A DNA stretch of 64,000 nt, taken from contig CM059194.1 of the NCBI GenBank assembly GCA_030323885.1, positions 29,863,367-29,927,366 on the forward strand, read 5' to 3'. A program made the position numbers and the translations under genes. Shown here in pieces: positions 42,379 to 52,400 of the stretch (positions are counted from its first letter, which is position 1; each line of letters starts with the position of its first letter). The stretch is from Branchipolynoe longqiensis (taxonomy: Eukaryota > Annelida > Polychaeta > Phyllodocida > Polynoidae). Below the pieces are notes generated by a model that made no database searches, was not told where the DNA came from, and was given only the letters and a program-made list of their open reading frames with translations.

Positions 42379-43425
42379 TCAGTGAGGGGGTGCCGAGGAG
42401 CCCTCCACCAAAGCGGCGGAGAGGGCTCGCGGCGCGCCCGAGGGGGCGAGGTGGGGCACGGAGGCGTGGACCGCCTCGGGGTCGAGGTGCCCTGAGGTTC
42501 CCTGTGTGGGCGGGGAGTGTCCGGGACCTAGGTCGACAAGGGGCGGGCGGCCAAAGATAGAGGAGGCCCGCTCCTTGGAGAGATCCGGTGAGGAGGTCCA
42601 GCGAGGGTTGAGCAGGAGGGCAGCGAAGTCCTCAGGGCTGGGTGGGGTGGCGGTCGGGGTCGGGTCGGGCGGGTTAGTGAAGGCGGTGTCGTGAGGGTCG
42701 GCGGCTGTGATGTCGGCAGAGGGTTCCTCGTGGGGCTGGGCTGGGCTGTGGTCTGAGGCGTGAGGTCCGAGGTGATGGTCCCCGGCTGTGACTGGGCGGC
42801 GCTGCGATCGGTGGTCGCTGGGAGGTTGTCGGTGGACGGCGGTGTCGGCGGCTGTGATGTCGGCAGAGGGTTCCTCGTGAGGCTGGGCTGGGCTGTGTTC
42901 TGAGGCGTGAGGTCCGAGGTGATGATCCCCGGCTGTTACTGGGCGGCGCTGCCATCGGTGGTCGCTGGGAGGTTGTCGGTGGAAGTCGCGGGGCTGTTGG
43001 CAGTGGTGAGGGCGAGGCGCCGGTAAGGGCCCCCCGGGCCGGCCGGGGGGAGGCCGGCGGATCAAAAATCCGCCGAGGTGGGGGGGGGGGGGGGGGGGGG
43101 TCTGGCGCTCACGGGCTTGTTTGGTTATGCAGCCGGCCTCGCTGTGCATGGTTAGGATGCGCCGCACTTTGGCGCAGTAGGCGCAGACGTGACGGCGCCT
43201 GTCCCCCGCCTCGCCGTGGGCCTCCCCGACGGGGGCCCGATCGCACGAGGCGGTGTCGCGGTTCCAGGCCGGGCAGGGGGCCCCGTGGGTGTGCCTGTCG
43301 TAGGCGGCGCGGGCGTCGACTTGGGCTCGGGGCAAGTGCGCGCCTCGGTGTGCAGGGTCGAGTGGGCGGGCTGGGGTGGTGGCGGCTTGGTGGTCGGGCA
43401 CGCAATGCAGGGCATGGCGATGCAC
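42379..43425 (-). CDS. Overlapping -1 frame ORF with a zinc-finger-like motif
   Basis: This frame overlaps the last 274 nt of the Gag-like ORF in the -1 register and runs on for 348 codons from its first ATG. It contains CAYCAKVRRILTMHSEAGC, a C-x2-C-x9-H-x4-C arrangement resembling a nucleic-acid-binding zinc knuckle. After that it has two copies of a ~70-residue Pro/His-rich repeat (QPPSDHRxQRRPVTAGDHHL). Either a -1 frameshift joins it to Gag, or a one-base indel has split one protein, or only part is coding. High GC lowers the chance of stops in all frames, so length alone is weak evidence. Confidence 0.45.
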   Translation of the reverse strand: MHRHALHCVPDHQAATTPARPLDPAHRGAHLPRAQVDARAAYDRHTHGAPCPAWNRDTASCDRAPVGEAHGEAGDRRRHVCAYCAKVRRILTMHSEAGCITKQARERQTPPPPPPHLGGFLIRRPPPGRPGGPLPAPRPHHCQQPRDFHRQPPSDHRWQRRPVTAGDHHLGPHASEHSPAQPHEEPSADITAADTAVHRQPPSDHRSQRRPVTAGDHHLGPHASDHSPAQPHEEPSADITAADPHDTAFTNPPDPTPTATPPSPEDFAALLLNPRWTSSPDLSKERASSIFGRPPLVDLGPGHSPPTQGTSGHLDPEAVHASVPHLAPSGAPRALSAALVEGSSAPPH

Positions 43426-44303
43426 TCGACCCTCAGGAGGTTGAGGGCTACTGGGTCATGCCACCCGTGGGGGAGCCTTCCGTCCGCGATCCAAGTGAAT
43501 ACGGTCTCGGAGTATCGACGGACGGTCGGCCACGGGTAGATGAGGTTATCGCGGGCAACTGTGATGTGGTGGTGGTGGAGTCCCTGGGCGGAGTGGGCGG
43601 GGAAGTCGGGGTGGTCAATGAGGGTGAGAAGGGCGAGGTTGTACTCTTCCCTCGTTGCCTCGCCCCTCTTCACCGGCTTCCTTTCAGGCCCCCTCTCTAC
43701 CAGATCCGATGGGAAGATGTAGTCGACCGGGATACCTTTTCGCCTGACGGAGTGACGCGCCTCGGCGGAGGCCAAGATATCCCGGACGGCGTCGGCCGCG
43801 GAGGCGGGGGTGTGCCCGGTCGGTTCCTCGTGGTAGGCCGGCGACGCGGCAGGCGCGGCTTGCGTAGCGAGGTGGCGGTACCTCCCGTAGTCCTGGTGAG
43901 CCGCCCCGGGCAGGGTCGCCTGAGGCGGGGGCGGGGGCCGGGCTCCGGTGGCGGCGCGCGCCCGAGGCTTTGGGGCGGCTGCGGCAGGGCAGGCGGCCTG
44001 GCGTCTCGGGGCAGGTGAGGGCGCCTCCGGCGCGGGCCGGGCCTCCATGGCGTCCATCCGGGCGTTGATGGCGGCGGCACTCTGTCGCGCCTCGGCGGCA
44101 GCCTGGCGTTGCTGAAGTTGGAGGCGCTGGATGGCCTCCACTAGCCCCGAGGCCTCAGCGCCCGAGGACCGGTCCGAGGGCGCCGCGGGGGACGCCGGGG
44201 CTGAAGCCGGAGACTGCTCCCTCCGGGGCGTTGAGGATGGCCCCGGGGTGCGGGGGGCGGCGGCCCTGGAGCCCTTTCGTCCTTTTCCTTTCCCTTGAGG
44301 CAT
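43152..44303 (-). CDS. Gag-like protein of the split-direct-repeat element (383 aa)
   Basis: The frame starts MPQGKGKGRKGSRAAAPRTP with a basic, low-complexity N-terminus. A Q/A-rich helical stretch (about residues 60-90, QRLQLQQRQAAAEARQSAAA) suggests a short coiled coil. The conserved-looking core at about residues 205-285 reads REEYNLALLTLIDHPDFP, then IYPWPTVRRYSETVFTWIAD and LPHGWHDPVALNLLRVECI. The rest is Pro/Ala/Arg-rich. In retroelements of this type the first ORF encodes the Gag structural protein. The frame is intact for 1.15 kb with high GC, unlike the AT-rich surroundings. A second frame overlaps its 3' part. I recognise the core as retroelement-like but cannot name a family. Confidence 0.7.
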   Translation of the reverse strand: MPQGKGKGRKGSRAAAPRTPGPSSTPRREQSPASAPASPAAPSDRSSGAEASGLVEAIQRLQLQQRQAAAEARQSAAAINARMDAMEARPAPEAPSPAPRRQAACPAAAAPKPRARAATGARPPPPPQATLPGAAHQDYGRYRHLATQAAPAASPAYHEEPTGHTPASAADAVRDILASAEARHSVRRKGIPVDYIFPSDLVERGPERKPVKRGEATREEYNLALLTLIDHPDFPAHSAQGLHHHHITVARDNLIYPWPTVRRYSETVFTWIADGRLPHGWHDPVALNLLRVECIAMPCIACPTTKPPPPQPAHSTLHTEARTCPEPKSTPAPPTTGTPTGPPARPGTATPPRAIGPPSGRPTARRGTGAVTSAPTAPKCGAS

Positions 44304-44679
44304 GGTGCAGGTGAGACAGCAATCCGAGGTGGAGGACCAATCAGGAAAAAAGGGAAGAGAGCTGGAAGGCGGCAGGAGGGCGAGTGGCTGAGGGAGGCCG
44401 GCGGGTGACCTTATAAGGGAAGGGGGACGGGCGACAGCAGGTGAGGTGTGAATGCTGCCGGCCCGGGGGAGGGCGAGAGGTGGCGAGCAGCGGGCGTCGG
44501 GTGAGGCGCGAATGCTGCGCGACAGGGGGCCGGGGGAGGTGGCGGCGCGCGGCGGCGGCGGGCGAGGTGAGAAGGGAGCGCGACAGCGCGGGGCGGGGGA
44601 GGGTCTCTTCCTCTCCTCGCATCAAACGTAATGCTACGCATTACGACCAATTGTAACAGTAACACACAACTTCCTATTT

Positions 44680-44770
44680 CTTCTTTTCTTTCTTCTTCTT
44701 CTTCTTCTTCTTCCTCCCCCCCCCCCTTTTCATGTTGTTATTCTTCTTCTTCTTTTTCTTCATCTTTTTG
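44680..44770. repeat. (TTC)n microsatellite and C-run
   Basis: Pyrimidine-rich tract just outside the A1 end of the split-direct-repeat element. Further G-rich low complexity to about 45030. Confidence 0.9.
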
Positions 44771-45206
44771 GCGGTGGGCTGACTTTGGGGGCGGGGTGAG
44801 AGGGGGGTGCGAATCGTGGTTTGGGTGTGGGTGGTGGTGATTCGAAGGTCGGGGTAGGGGTTCGGGTCGGGGTGGGGTTCGGGTGGGTGGGGTCGGGGTA
44901 CAAGTCCAGTCGGAAAACCGTGCGTCAGTCCCGCAGCCACTGGCACGTAATTCCCCCCTCAGGTCGGGCGGGAATGTTATGGCCGCCGCGCACGCGTGGG
45001 GAGGGCGGGGGGGGGGGGGGGGGGGGGGAGGGAGTTACGTCGGCGAAAGTGGTGGCCAGAACGCCCTCTAGGAGCAGTTCGGGGCACTTTCACGACGACA
45101 CCACTTAGTGAGTCACCACCCATGCCCGGCCACGCTCTCTTAACAATTCACCGTTAATTAGAGCCACGGACAGAGATACGGATATATATATATATATATA
45201 ATTAAA

Positions 45207-45800
45207 GTGGAGGGGAAATATTATTTTGATACAGCACCCCCATTTGGATGTGGGACTTCCAGTATGGCTTGTGCCAGAACAACGTCAGCTGTAGTGCATT
45301 CAATGACTAGAAAGGGCTTTTTCGCATTATGCTATCTAGATGATTTTGTAGGAGCAGAAAGCACATTAGAGAAGGCACAGCAGGCTTATGACTACATTAA
45401 TGGCTTAACAAAAGAATTAGGTCTAGATGTATTAGTTAAAAAATGCACCCCACCTGCAAAACATATGATTTGGTTAGGTTATGAAATTAATTCAGAAGAT
45501 ATGGTAGTTAGGATCCCAAAAGATGAGCTTATTGAAATTTTGGTGGAGTGTAATGAATGGAAAATTGGTAGCATGGTAACAAGAAAAAATGTGCAATGGT
45601 TAGTAGGTAGGTTACAATTCATTTCTAAATGTGTAGTTCATTCAATAATTTTTCTAAATAGAATATTAGCTTTTTTGAGAAATACCCCATTTACTGGAAA
45701 AGTAATAGTTACAGAAGGTTTAGTGAGGGACGGAGCTTGGTTTTTACGTTTTGCAGAAGGGAGTAATGGGCTAGTTTTACTAAGACCTTTCCCAAGATAA
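45207..45800 (+). pseudogene. DIRS-type reverse transcriptase fragment
   Basis: The 197-residue frame contains YYFDTAPPFGCGTSSMACAR, then FFALCYLDDFVGAE with the RT catalytic box as LDD, then KHMIWLGYEI and VQWLVGRLQFISKCV. The PPFGCxTSxMAC, YLDDF and WLGxEI series is characteristic of DIRS-like tyrosine-recombinase retroelements. The N-terminal half of the RT domain is absent; a (TA)n run sits at the break. It continues into an RNase H remnant after a one-base frameshift near 45790. Confidence 0.85.
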
Positions 45801-46240
45801 AAGTGGGTGCATTTAGTGGCTCACATTATTTTTCAGAATTATACACCCTCAAGTTTTTTAATAACAATTTTCATATCGCACAATTAGAAGCAATAAATCT
45901 GGTAGCAGCTCTTAAAAATTTACATCTTAAAAAACCTGAGGAAATTATCATTATTACCAACACTGATAATGAAGCTTCCTAACAGGCGTTGTCCTCTGGT
46001 ACTGGAAAAGATCCAGTCTTGTATGCCTGTGCCAGAGAAATCTGGAGATTTGCAGCACAAAAATGCTGTGAGGTACAGGTAATTCACAAGGCTGGAAAAG
46101 ATCTAGTACTAGCTGATGCCCTTAGTAGGTTGTTTTTTTACTCTAAAGCAAAATTAGTAGCTGACAAATTATGTCATGACCATTTGCTATCCAAAATAAA
46201 TGTTTCTCATGATAACAATATTTTTGTTTTATACCTGTAA
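45795..46240 (+). pseudogene. DIRS-type RNase H remnant
   Basis: Continues the pol reading in another frame: KVGAFSGSHYFSELYTLKFF, TNTDNEAS, then a stop at 45978-45980, YACAREIWRFAAQKC and HKAGKDLVLADALSRLF. The last block (HxxGxxNxxADALSR type) is the signature at the end of the RNase H domain in DIRS and Gypsy pol proteins. A frameshift and a stop show decay. Confidence 0.8.
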
Positions 46241-46299
46241 GCGTGCTCGTTGCTAATTTATTTGTTTGCCTTTATCAACTTACAGCTTAGAATATCACA

Positions 46300-47265
46300 T
46301 TGGTTAATAAGCTAAGCGTATATTTCAAGGCCGGACTTTCGGAGGGTACGTGGAAAAATAAGATGGTACATTTCGGGGAGTATTTGAAGTTTTATAAAAA
46401 ACAAAAAGATAACCCTAAAAAACCCAAACTTAAAACGGTGATGTCATATGCTTTATATTTAAATGATAAATTAAAGACAGAAGGAGCAATTAAAAATTAT
46501 ATGAGTGGGCAAGATCATGGGTAAGAATATTAAGGGGAAAATGTGATGCATTTGACTGTTATGCATTGTCAGTACATCAAATGTGGTATATTTAAATTAA
46601 CAAATAATACTGTAAATGGAGCATGCCCACTAATAATTAAACATATTAAATTAATTGTATTAAAATTTAGAAAAATGGGTAAGTATGGTCTGGTGTTGAT
46701 TGCTGCTTTATTGATAGGCTCTACATGTTTGTTAAGACAATCCAATTTATTTTATTCCGAGATGCTGAGCGATGGCGGTCATACATTGCTCGGGAGTGAC
46801 ATCAAGGCACACACTTGAAGGTGACGATCAGAAGCACCAAAACCACATGCAGACCAGACGAGATCTACCACATTGAACTACCTTGGGTACCCAATTCTCC
46901 ATTCTGTCCGGTGCATGCATGGAAAAAGTACTATCGTTTCTTCCATGTGCATAAGGGCGCCCCAGCAGTCATTCTGTCGAACGGGGACCCGTTGACCAGA
47001 CAAATCTTCACGAAATGCATGCAAACAGCTCTGAAGGCTGCCAACCTGCGATGGTGGCCATTGGTGACGTCCCATAGTCTTCGCTGAGGGGCAGCACAAG
47101 AATATGCAAGAGTGGGGATGCCTTTGGACTGCATTAAGACATTGGGACACTGGAAATCAAGCAGTGTTTTCAATTACGTGAATAAAAAATGTATTAGTCA
47201 GGGACATCAGCTCTCCTGTCCCAATTTGGCTGAGAGCTGGATGGTCCAACAAATTCCTGTCTAAA
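46300..47265 (+). pseudogene. DIRS-type tyrosine recombinase, broken
   Basis: The N-terminal part (46300-46524) has the core-binding style YFKAGLSEGTWKNKMVHFGE. After stops and shifts, the catalytic part reads GSTCLLRQSNLF (first Arg), then TSHSLR (H-x-x-R), then LGHWKSSSVFNYV (His/Trp and the Tyr nucleophile). All catalytic landmarks of the phage-integrase fold can be found, but stops at about 46522, 46816 and 47085 and frame changes break the gene. Together with the RT and RNase H upstream it forms one old + strand element, opposite in orientation to its Gag-only neighbour. Confidence 0.85.
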
Positions 47266-47619
47266 TTTGTAAAAAATGAGTTGCAAGTGATGTGTGCCTG
47301 GTGTGCTTCGATAGTATGACAGTGATCAACCCATAGATGATGCCCCCTGTCTTCAATTCCCAAACAATATTCACCTTAAACAAATTTAACTAATCTATTA
47401 ATCATAGCTAGCTTGTAAATGAACACCTGCAAATAAGTAATAATTGAGTGAGGCTTCAAATTGAATTCTGGGTTGTACTACTTGGTCAGCTAGCCAAATT
47501 CAGCTAATAAATTCATCTGTACTGATGTAATAAAGCTTCCAATAATGTTACCTAGTGATAGCCATAGAAAAGGCTCTCGTAGAAATTTATTAAGCCTGAT
47601 TAATAAATTTATTAGCCCA

Positions 47620-48010
47620 AAAAAGTTTAAGTTGATTCGTGAATTAAGTTGATCATTATAATCTACCTTACTTTAGCTTGAAGTCACTTTTCTTTAAAAT
47701 AAATAACCTATCAGATAACTGAAGTGTTAAACTGATCAATTAATTTTGGCATGCTTGCCAAAACTCTGTCCCCATATGCGTCAGCGGTAACATGGGCTAG
47801 TAAATTAACTTGGTGCCCCAAATGCTTAATAAGTACACCACTATATGAGTTGGATATGTATAATGTAGGTTCAAATTTAGGTAAGCATTTTGGTTTTGAA
47901 AATTTGATGTTTTTATTGGACAATACAACTTTAATATGCCCTTTTATGCAGCAGGAAATGCTTAATAAATAATAGAAATCTCTGTAAGTGTTTCGGTTTC
48001 GATAATTTGG
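47620..48010. mobile_element. MITE family A, partial copy
   Basis: Contains cattataatctaccttactt, ggcatgcttgccaaaact and ggttttgaaaatttgatgtt from the family interior. Left end diverged. Confidence 0.6.
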
Positions 48011-48115
48011 GTATTTCATTAGAATATTGAACTTTAATTTCAAGAGAGGGCATATACTATATTATTGCAACCAGTGGCAGTTTTATACCAATATATTACT
48101 CTCTCCCTCCCTTCC

Positions 48116-48840
48116 CATCCTGATATGACCTTAGATGTTGCCAGGATGTAAAACTCCAACAACCAACCCTCACTGGGTGCGGTGGCCTAATCGGTAGAGC
48201 GCGGGCTCGCGTGCGGAAGGTCGGGAGTTTGGTTCCTGGTCGAGTCAATCCAATGACTTTAAAATTGATACTTGTCGCTTCCTAGCCTGGCACTCAGCAT
48301 TAATAGGAAAGGGCAAGGACTAGTTGGCTCAGTATCGGGATAATGTGACTGAGTAGGATATTGCGTCATGGTGCCAGCAGCCTGATTTCGCAAGGGGAAA
48401 CACTATAAAGTCGCCATGAGTGTGCACTGTCACAAGTCGGTACCCGTCCTGACATAACCTTAGATGTTGCTAGGGCTTAAAACAACAAACAAACAAACCT
48501 CCCCTCACACAGTCACCCTGGCAGGTTCGGTGGCCGAATCGGTAGACCGCAGGTGTCCCATGTGGAAGGTCGCTAGTTTGAATCCCAGCTGGGTCAAGCC
48601 AATGACTTATCAAATTAATGCATGTCAATACCTAGCCTTGCGCTCAACATTAATAGGATAGGGCAAGGACTGGTTAGCACAGTGTCAGGATAATGTGACT
48701 GTTCGATATCGGGTCATGGTACCGCCAGGCTGGTCTCCCAGTGGGACAACCACAATAAAGTCGCCATGAGTGTGCACTGTCACAAATGGGTACCCGTCCT
48801 GATAATATTATATGTTGCTAAGACATAAAACAACAAATAC
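48116..48840 (+). repeat. Three SINE family 1 sequences in a row
   Basis: A tail fragment (48116-48168), a full copy (48172-48490, head tgcggtggcctaatcggtag, B-box gggagtttggttcctggtcg) and another full copy (48525-48838, head ggttcggtggccgaatcggt). All in the same orientation, each ending with the tagatgttgctagg tail and an acaacaaac stretch. Confidence 0.88.
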
Positions 48841-49059
48841 ATGTTTCAATTTAATTGCTGGGGGTCAAAAATCGAATTGGGGTGTTGTGACGGTAGAGGC
48901 GGTGGAGGGCGGCGGGGTTGCAGGAGGGGTTCGGGGTGGAGGAGGGGGCGGGGTGGCGGAGCTTGTGGGGGTGGAGGAGTGAGGGTTGGGGTGGAGAGTG
49001 GGTGCAATTTTACCCCGCTACACTGGGATTCTCGCCAAAGCCAAGTAGTGCACTGATGA

Positions 49060-49436
49060 TGGCAGCGTGCAAGTAGTAACGCGGCGAACCGCACCTAGGG
49101 GGAGCCACCGGCGGCACGCCCACGTCCTGCCCCTTTTAGTGCGGACGCTTGGTGACGGCAGACGCAGGAGGTTGCTCAAAACGCGCTCAGTTTCCCGCCG
49201 AGTGAGACCCGCTGTCAGCATGCTAACGTTGCAGCGCCTGTGGCCATGCTTGGCCGGTGACAGTTCGGCGCCGATGGTCGCCAGGCTGATCCCGCTGGTT
49301 CTCTTCCTCACCCTCCTGACACTGACTGCGTCGCCGGCAGGGGGCGCGGTCAGCATGAACACACGCGCCGACGGGGCAGGCACACACGACAACTCCTGGT
49401 GCTTCCGGGGCGTCTACGACTACGACAATTGTCCCG
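49060..49436 (+). promoter_or_regulatory. CpG-rich block around exon 1 of the candidate peptide gene
   Basis: This ~380-bp stretch is GC- and CpG-rich (many gcg/cgc words) and not recognisably repetitive, in contrast to the CpG-poor, repeat-laden flanks. Such islands commonly mark first exons. Confidence 0.4.
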
Positions 49437-52400
49437 GTAGGACGCTGGGTTTCTTCTCCTTTCTCTTTCTCCTCCTTTCCTCTTCTTCTTCTTCTTCTTC
49501 CTCCTAGTCTTCTTCTTCCTACCCATCCTGATATGACCTTAGATGTTGCTAGGATGTAAACAAAAAATCTTCCTATTCTTCTTCCTCCTCTTCCTATACT
49601 TCTTCGCCTTCACCTTCTTCTCTCCCTCCTCCTTCTCTTTCTCCTTCTCCCTCTCATTTTCCTCTTCTTCTTCGCCTTATTCTCAGCCATCCTCTTTCTC
49701 CTCCTTCTTGTTTTCTTTCTCGTCCTCTCTTTCTCGCCCTCTTCTCCTTCTTCACCTCTGCTGTATTGGCCACTCGTGGCTTACACATGCTTTTCTGCTC
49801 AAGGGGAACCTCCCCCTGAATGTATTGGGTGTCAGTCCCCGCTGACACTCAGACACATTTTACTAAGTTGCGTTGATTTTTTGGCCCTGCACCAACAATT
49901 CTACACTGCAGACAGTATGCATGACCTTTTTACTAAAGTAAAACAGGAAAACATTTGAGCCTTTTTGAGGGCAGCTGGACTGTACCACCTCATATAGTTT
50001 ACTAAATAAATTCTATCAATTATTAATAAAACTTTTCTTTTTCGATGGGAATTGGTTTCCCTTGACCACAAATATATGATTGTGAGCTTTCTAATTTAAT
50101 GAGTGTCTATTGGCACATAATTGATTGTCTGCTTTTACATGTAAAGGTGATGGTTTGAACAAAAAACAAACATTTCTCGCCGTGAATATGGCCTATGCTG
50201 CCGACACGGTGTAAAGGAACCACCAATCAATCAATCAACCTTATTTGCCTCCATCTTATCCATCTTCTTCTTTGCCTCATCCTCATTCATCTTCTACTTT
50301 TCTTCGGCATCGTCTTCTTGGTAACCTCTGCCATATGCTCCTCTCCTCATCCCCCTCTCCTTCTCCATTCTTCCCCTCTCCCCCTTTTTCGCCTCAGTCT
50401 CCCTCCCCTCATCTCCCTCTTCTTCCCCCTATCTTCTCTCCCCCTCTTCCTCCTCCTCCCCATCATCCCCCCTCTCCTCCTCCTTTTTATCATCCCCTTC
50501 TCCTTCTCCTCCTTCTTATCACCCTCCCTCCCCCTCTCCCCATCCTCCATCTCATTACCCCTCCCGTCCCTCTAGTTTCCTCTCTGTCCCTCCCCTTCTC
50601 CTCTTCGTCCTCATTCCGCCATCCTTGTCCGTTCTCTCCGCCTCATCCTCCCTATCACCCTTCCTCCCCATCATCCTTCCTCCTCCTCCTCCTCGTCTCT
50701 ATCATCACCCCCTCTCCTTATCATCCTTATGCTCCTCCATATCCTCCTAATCTTTCTTCTGCTTCTCCTCCTCCCTCTTAATTAAAGTTGCATAGTCCGA
50801 TGGTTTTGAATTTCAGTATTTTTTCTGAGATAAATATATTAGATCGATCACTCATATCTACGTTACATTAGTTCAAACTTACTTTTATTTTAAATGGTAA
50901 ACTTTTGAGATATTTTGAGTGCAGACATGGAAAATTAGTTTTGGCAAGCTTGCCAAAACTCTGAGACCATAGACTTCTGCAGTAACAGGTTCTGTTAAAT
51001 TGACTCAATATTGCTTTATATGCAGAAACAAATGCTTAATAAGCGCATCAGGATCTAAGTTAGATATGTAAAACCAAATCTAGATAATTGGTTTGGTTTT
51101 GAAAATTTGATATTTCATCGGACTATGCAGCTTTAAAAGAAAATGTGTTTTATGATACAGATGGCGCTACCAGGGCCCTACTCATGATGAGCCAGTCTGT
51201 GGCCGTTTGAGACCAGACTGAGGAGGTAATGCCAACAGAATCGTGGCTAATATTAGTTCCCGAGTGTCGGGTTGGTGCCCAATAATTAACCGAGAACCCA
51301 TTAATTGACATCCCCATATATCGTTGTTACAATTAGAATTTTATCGAGTGTGACTGATAGCCAATAAGGTGGGCAAAGTGAATATTGATATTCCACCACC
51401 TGAACATATATACCAATTACCATATACATATATATACATATATACCATGTACATCATATATTTATGGACATCGCTCAAATCATATAGTTATAGACATCAT
51501 TTACATCATATAATTATATATATCGCTCACATTACAATTTACATACATCATAATATAACATACATCATACATAGCATGCATCACATACATCATATATATG
51601 ACGTATAGACACCACAATCATCACATACTTCATGTCATGTACGTCATTTGTCATGTAGGCCTACATAAAATATTCACATATATTATGTGCATCACATACA
51701 CCATACACATCTCATATGCAGTGGCTGAATTGGTAGAGCGAAGGCTTCCCGTATGGAAGGTAGGAAGTTCGAATCCCAACCGAGTCAAACCAATGGTTCA
51801 TGAAATTGATACTTGTCCCTACCTGGCCTAGTGCTCGGTATTATTAGGATATAACAAGGACTGGTTAGCACAGTATTAGGATAATGTGACTGTGTGGGAT
51901 ATCAGGTCATGGTGTTGACGGCCTGGTCTCCCAGTGGGACAACACTATAAAGTTCCCATGAGTGCGCCCTGCCACAAGTCGATATCCATCCTGACATGAC
52001 CTTAGATGTCGCTAGGATGTAAAACAACAACAATCATACATCGTATACATTATCAGCATCACATTATAATATGCATTATGTAAGCACATTATCAGATACA
52101 TCACATACGCTATACATGTATACATCATACATTTTGGAATGTAAGGGGTCACGTGACCGACGGTAACCACGGCACAGCAAGTCAAAACGAGGCCGACCCC
52201 GTGGTAGAGGTGAGAACTACAGGGTTATATAACGGATTCTACTATACAGTACAGGTCCACAGCCCCATATCCGAAATACTTGCGGCCGGTTGTATTTCGG
52301 AATTCAGAATTTATCGGATTTCAGAATAAAGGTATTTATCACAAATTAATACTGCAGTTAAAACGTATGAATATTCACACTAAGAGGGATAAATAAAGAC

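Larger units (their letters stand above)
41491..44648 (-). mobile_element. Ngaro/PAT-like split-direct-repeat retrotransposon, Gag-only
   Basis: On the - strand the order is A1 (44648-44343), internal Gag-like ORF, B1 (42410-42127), A2 (42126-41820), B2 (41774-41491). The two A copies (~306 bp) differ by only about two substitutions and one A-run base by eye, and the B copies (284 bp) look identical. B1 directly abuts A2. This A1-ORF-B1-A2-B2 arrangement is the split-direct-repeat structure known for Ngaro and PAT members of the tyrosine-recombinase retrotransposons. No reverse transcriptase, RNase H or recombinase lies inside, so it should depend on enzymes in trans. High identity of the repeats suggests recent insertion. 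Confidence 0.8.

Noticed and set aside
48172..48260. tRNA gene-like head with A- and B-box
   Set aside because: No full cloverleaf or acceptor stem closes, and the sequence continues into the repeated SINE body.
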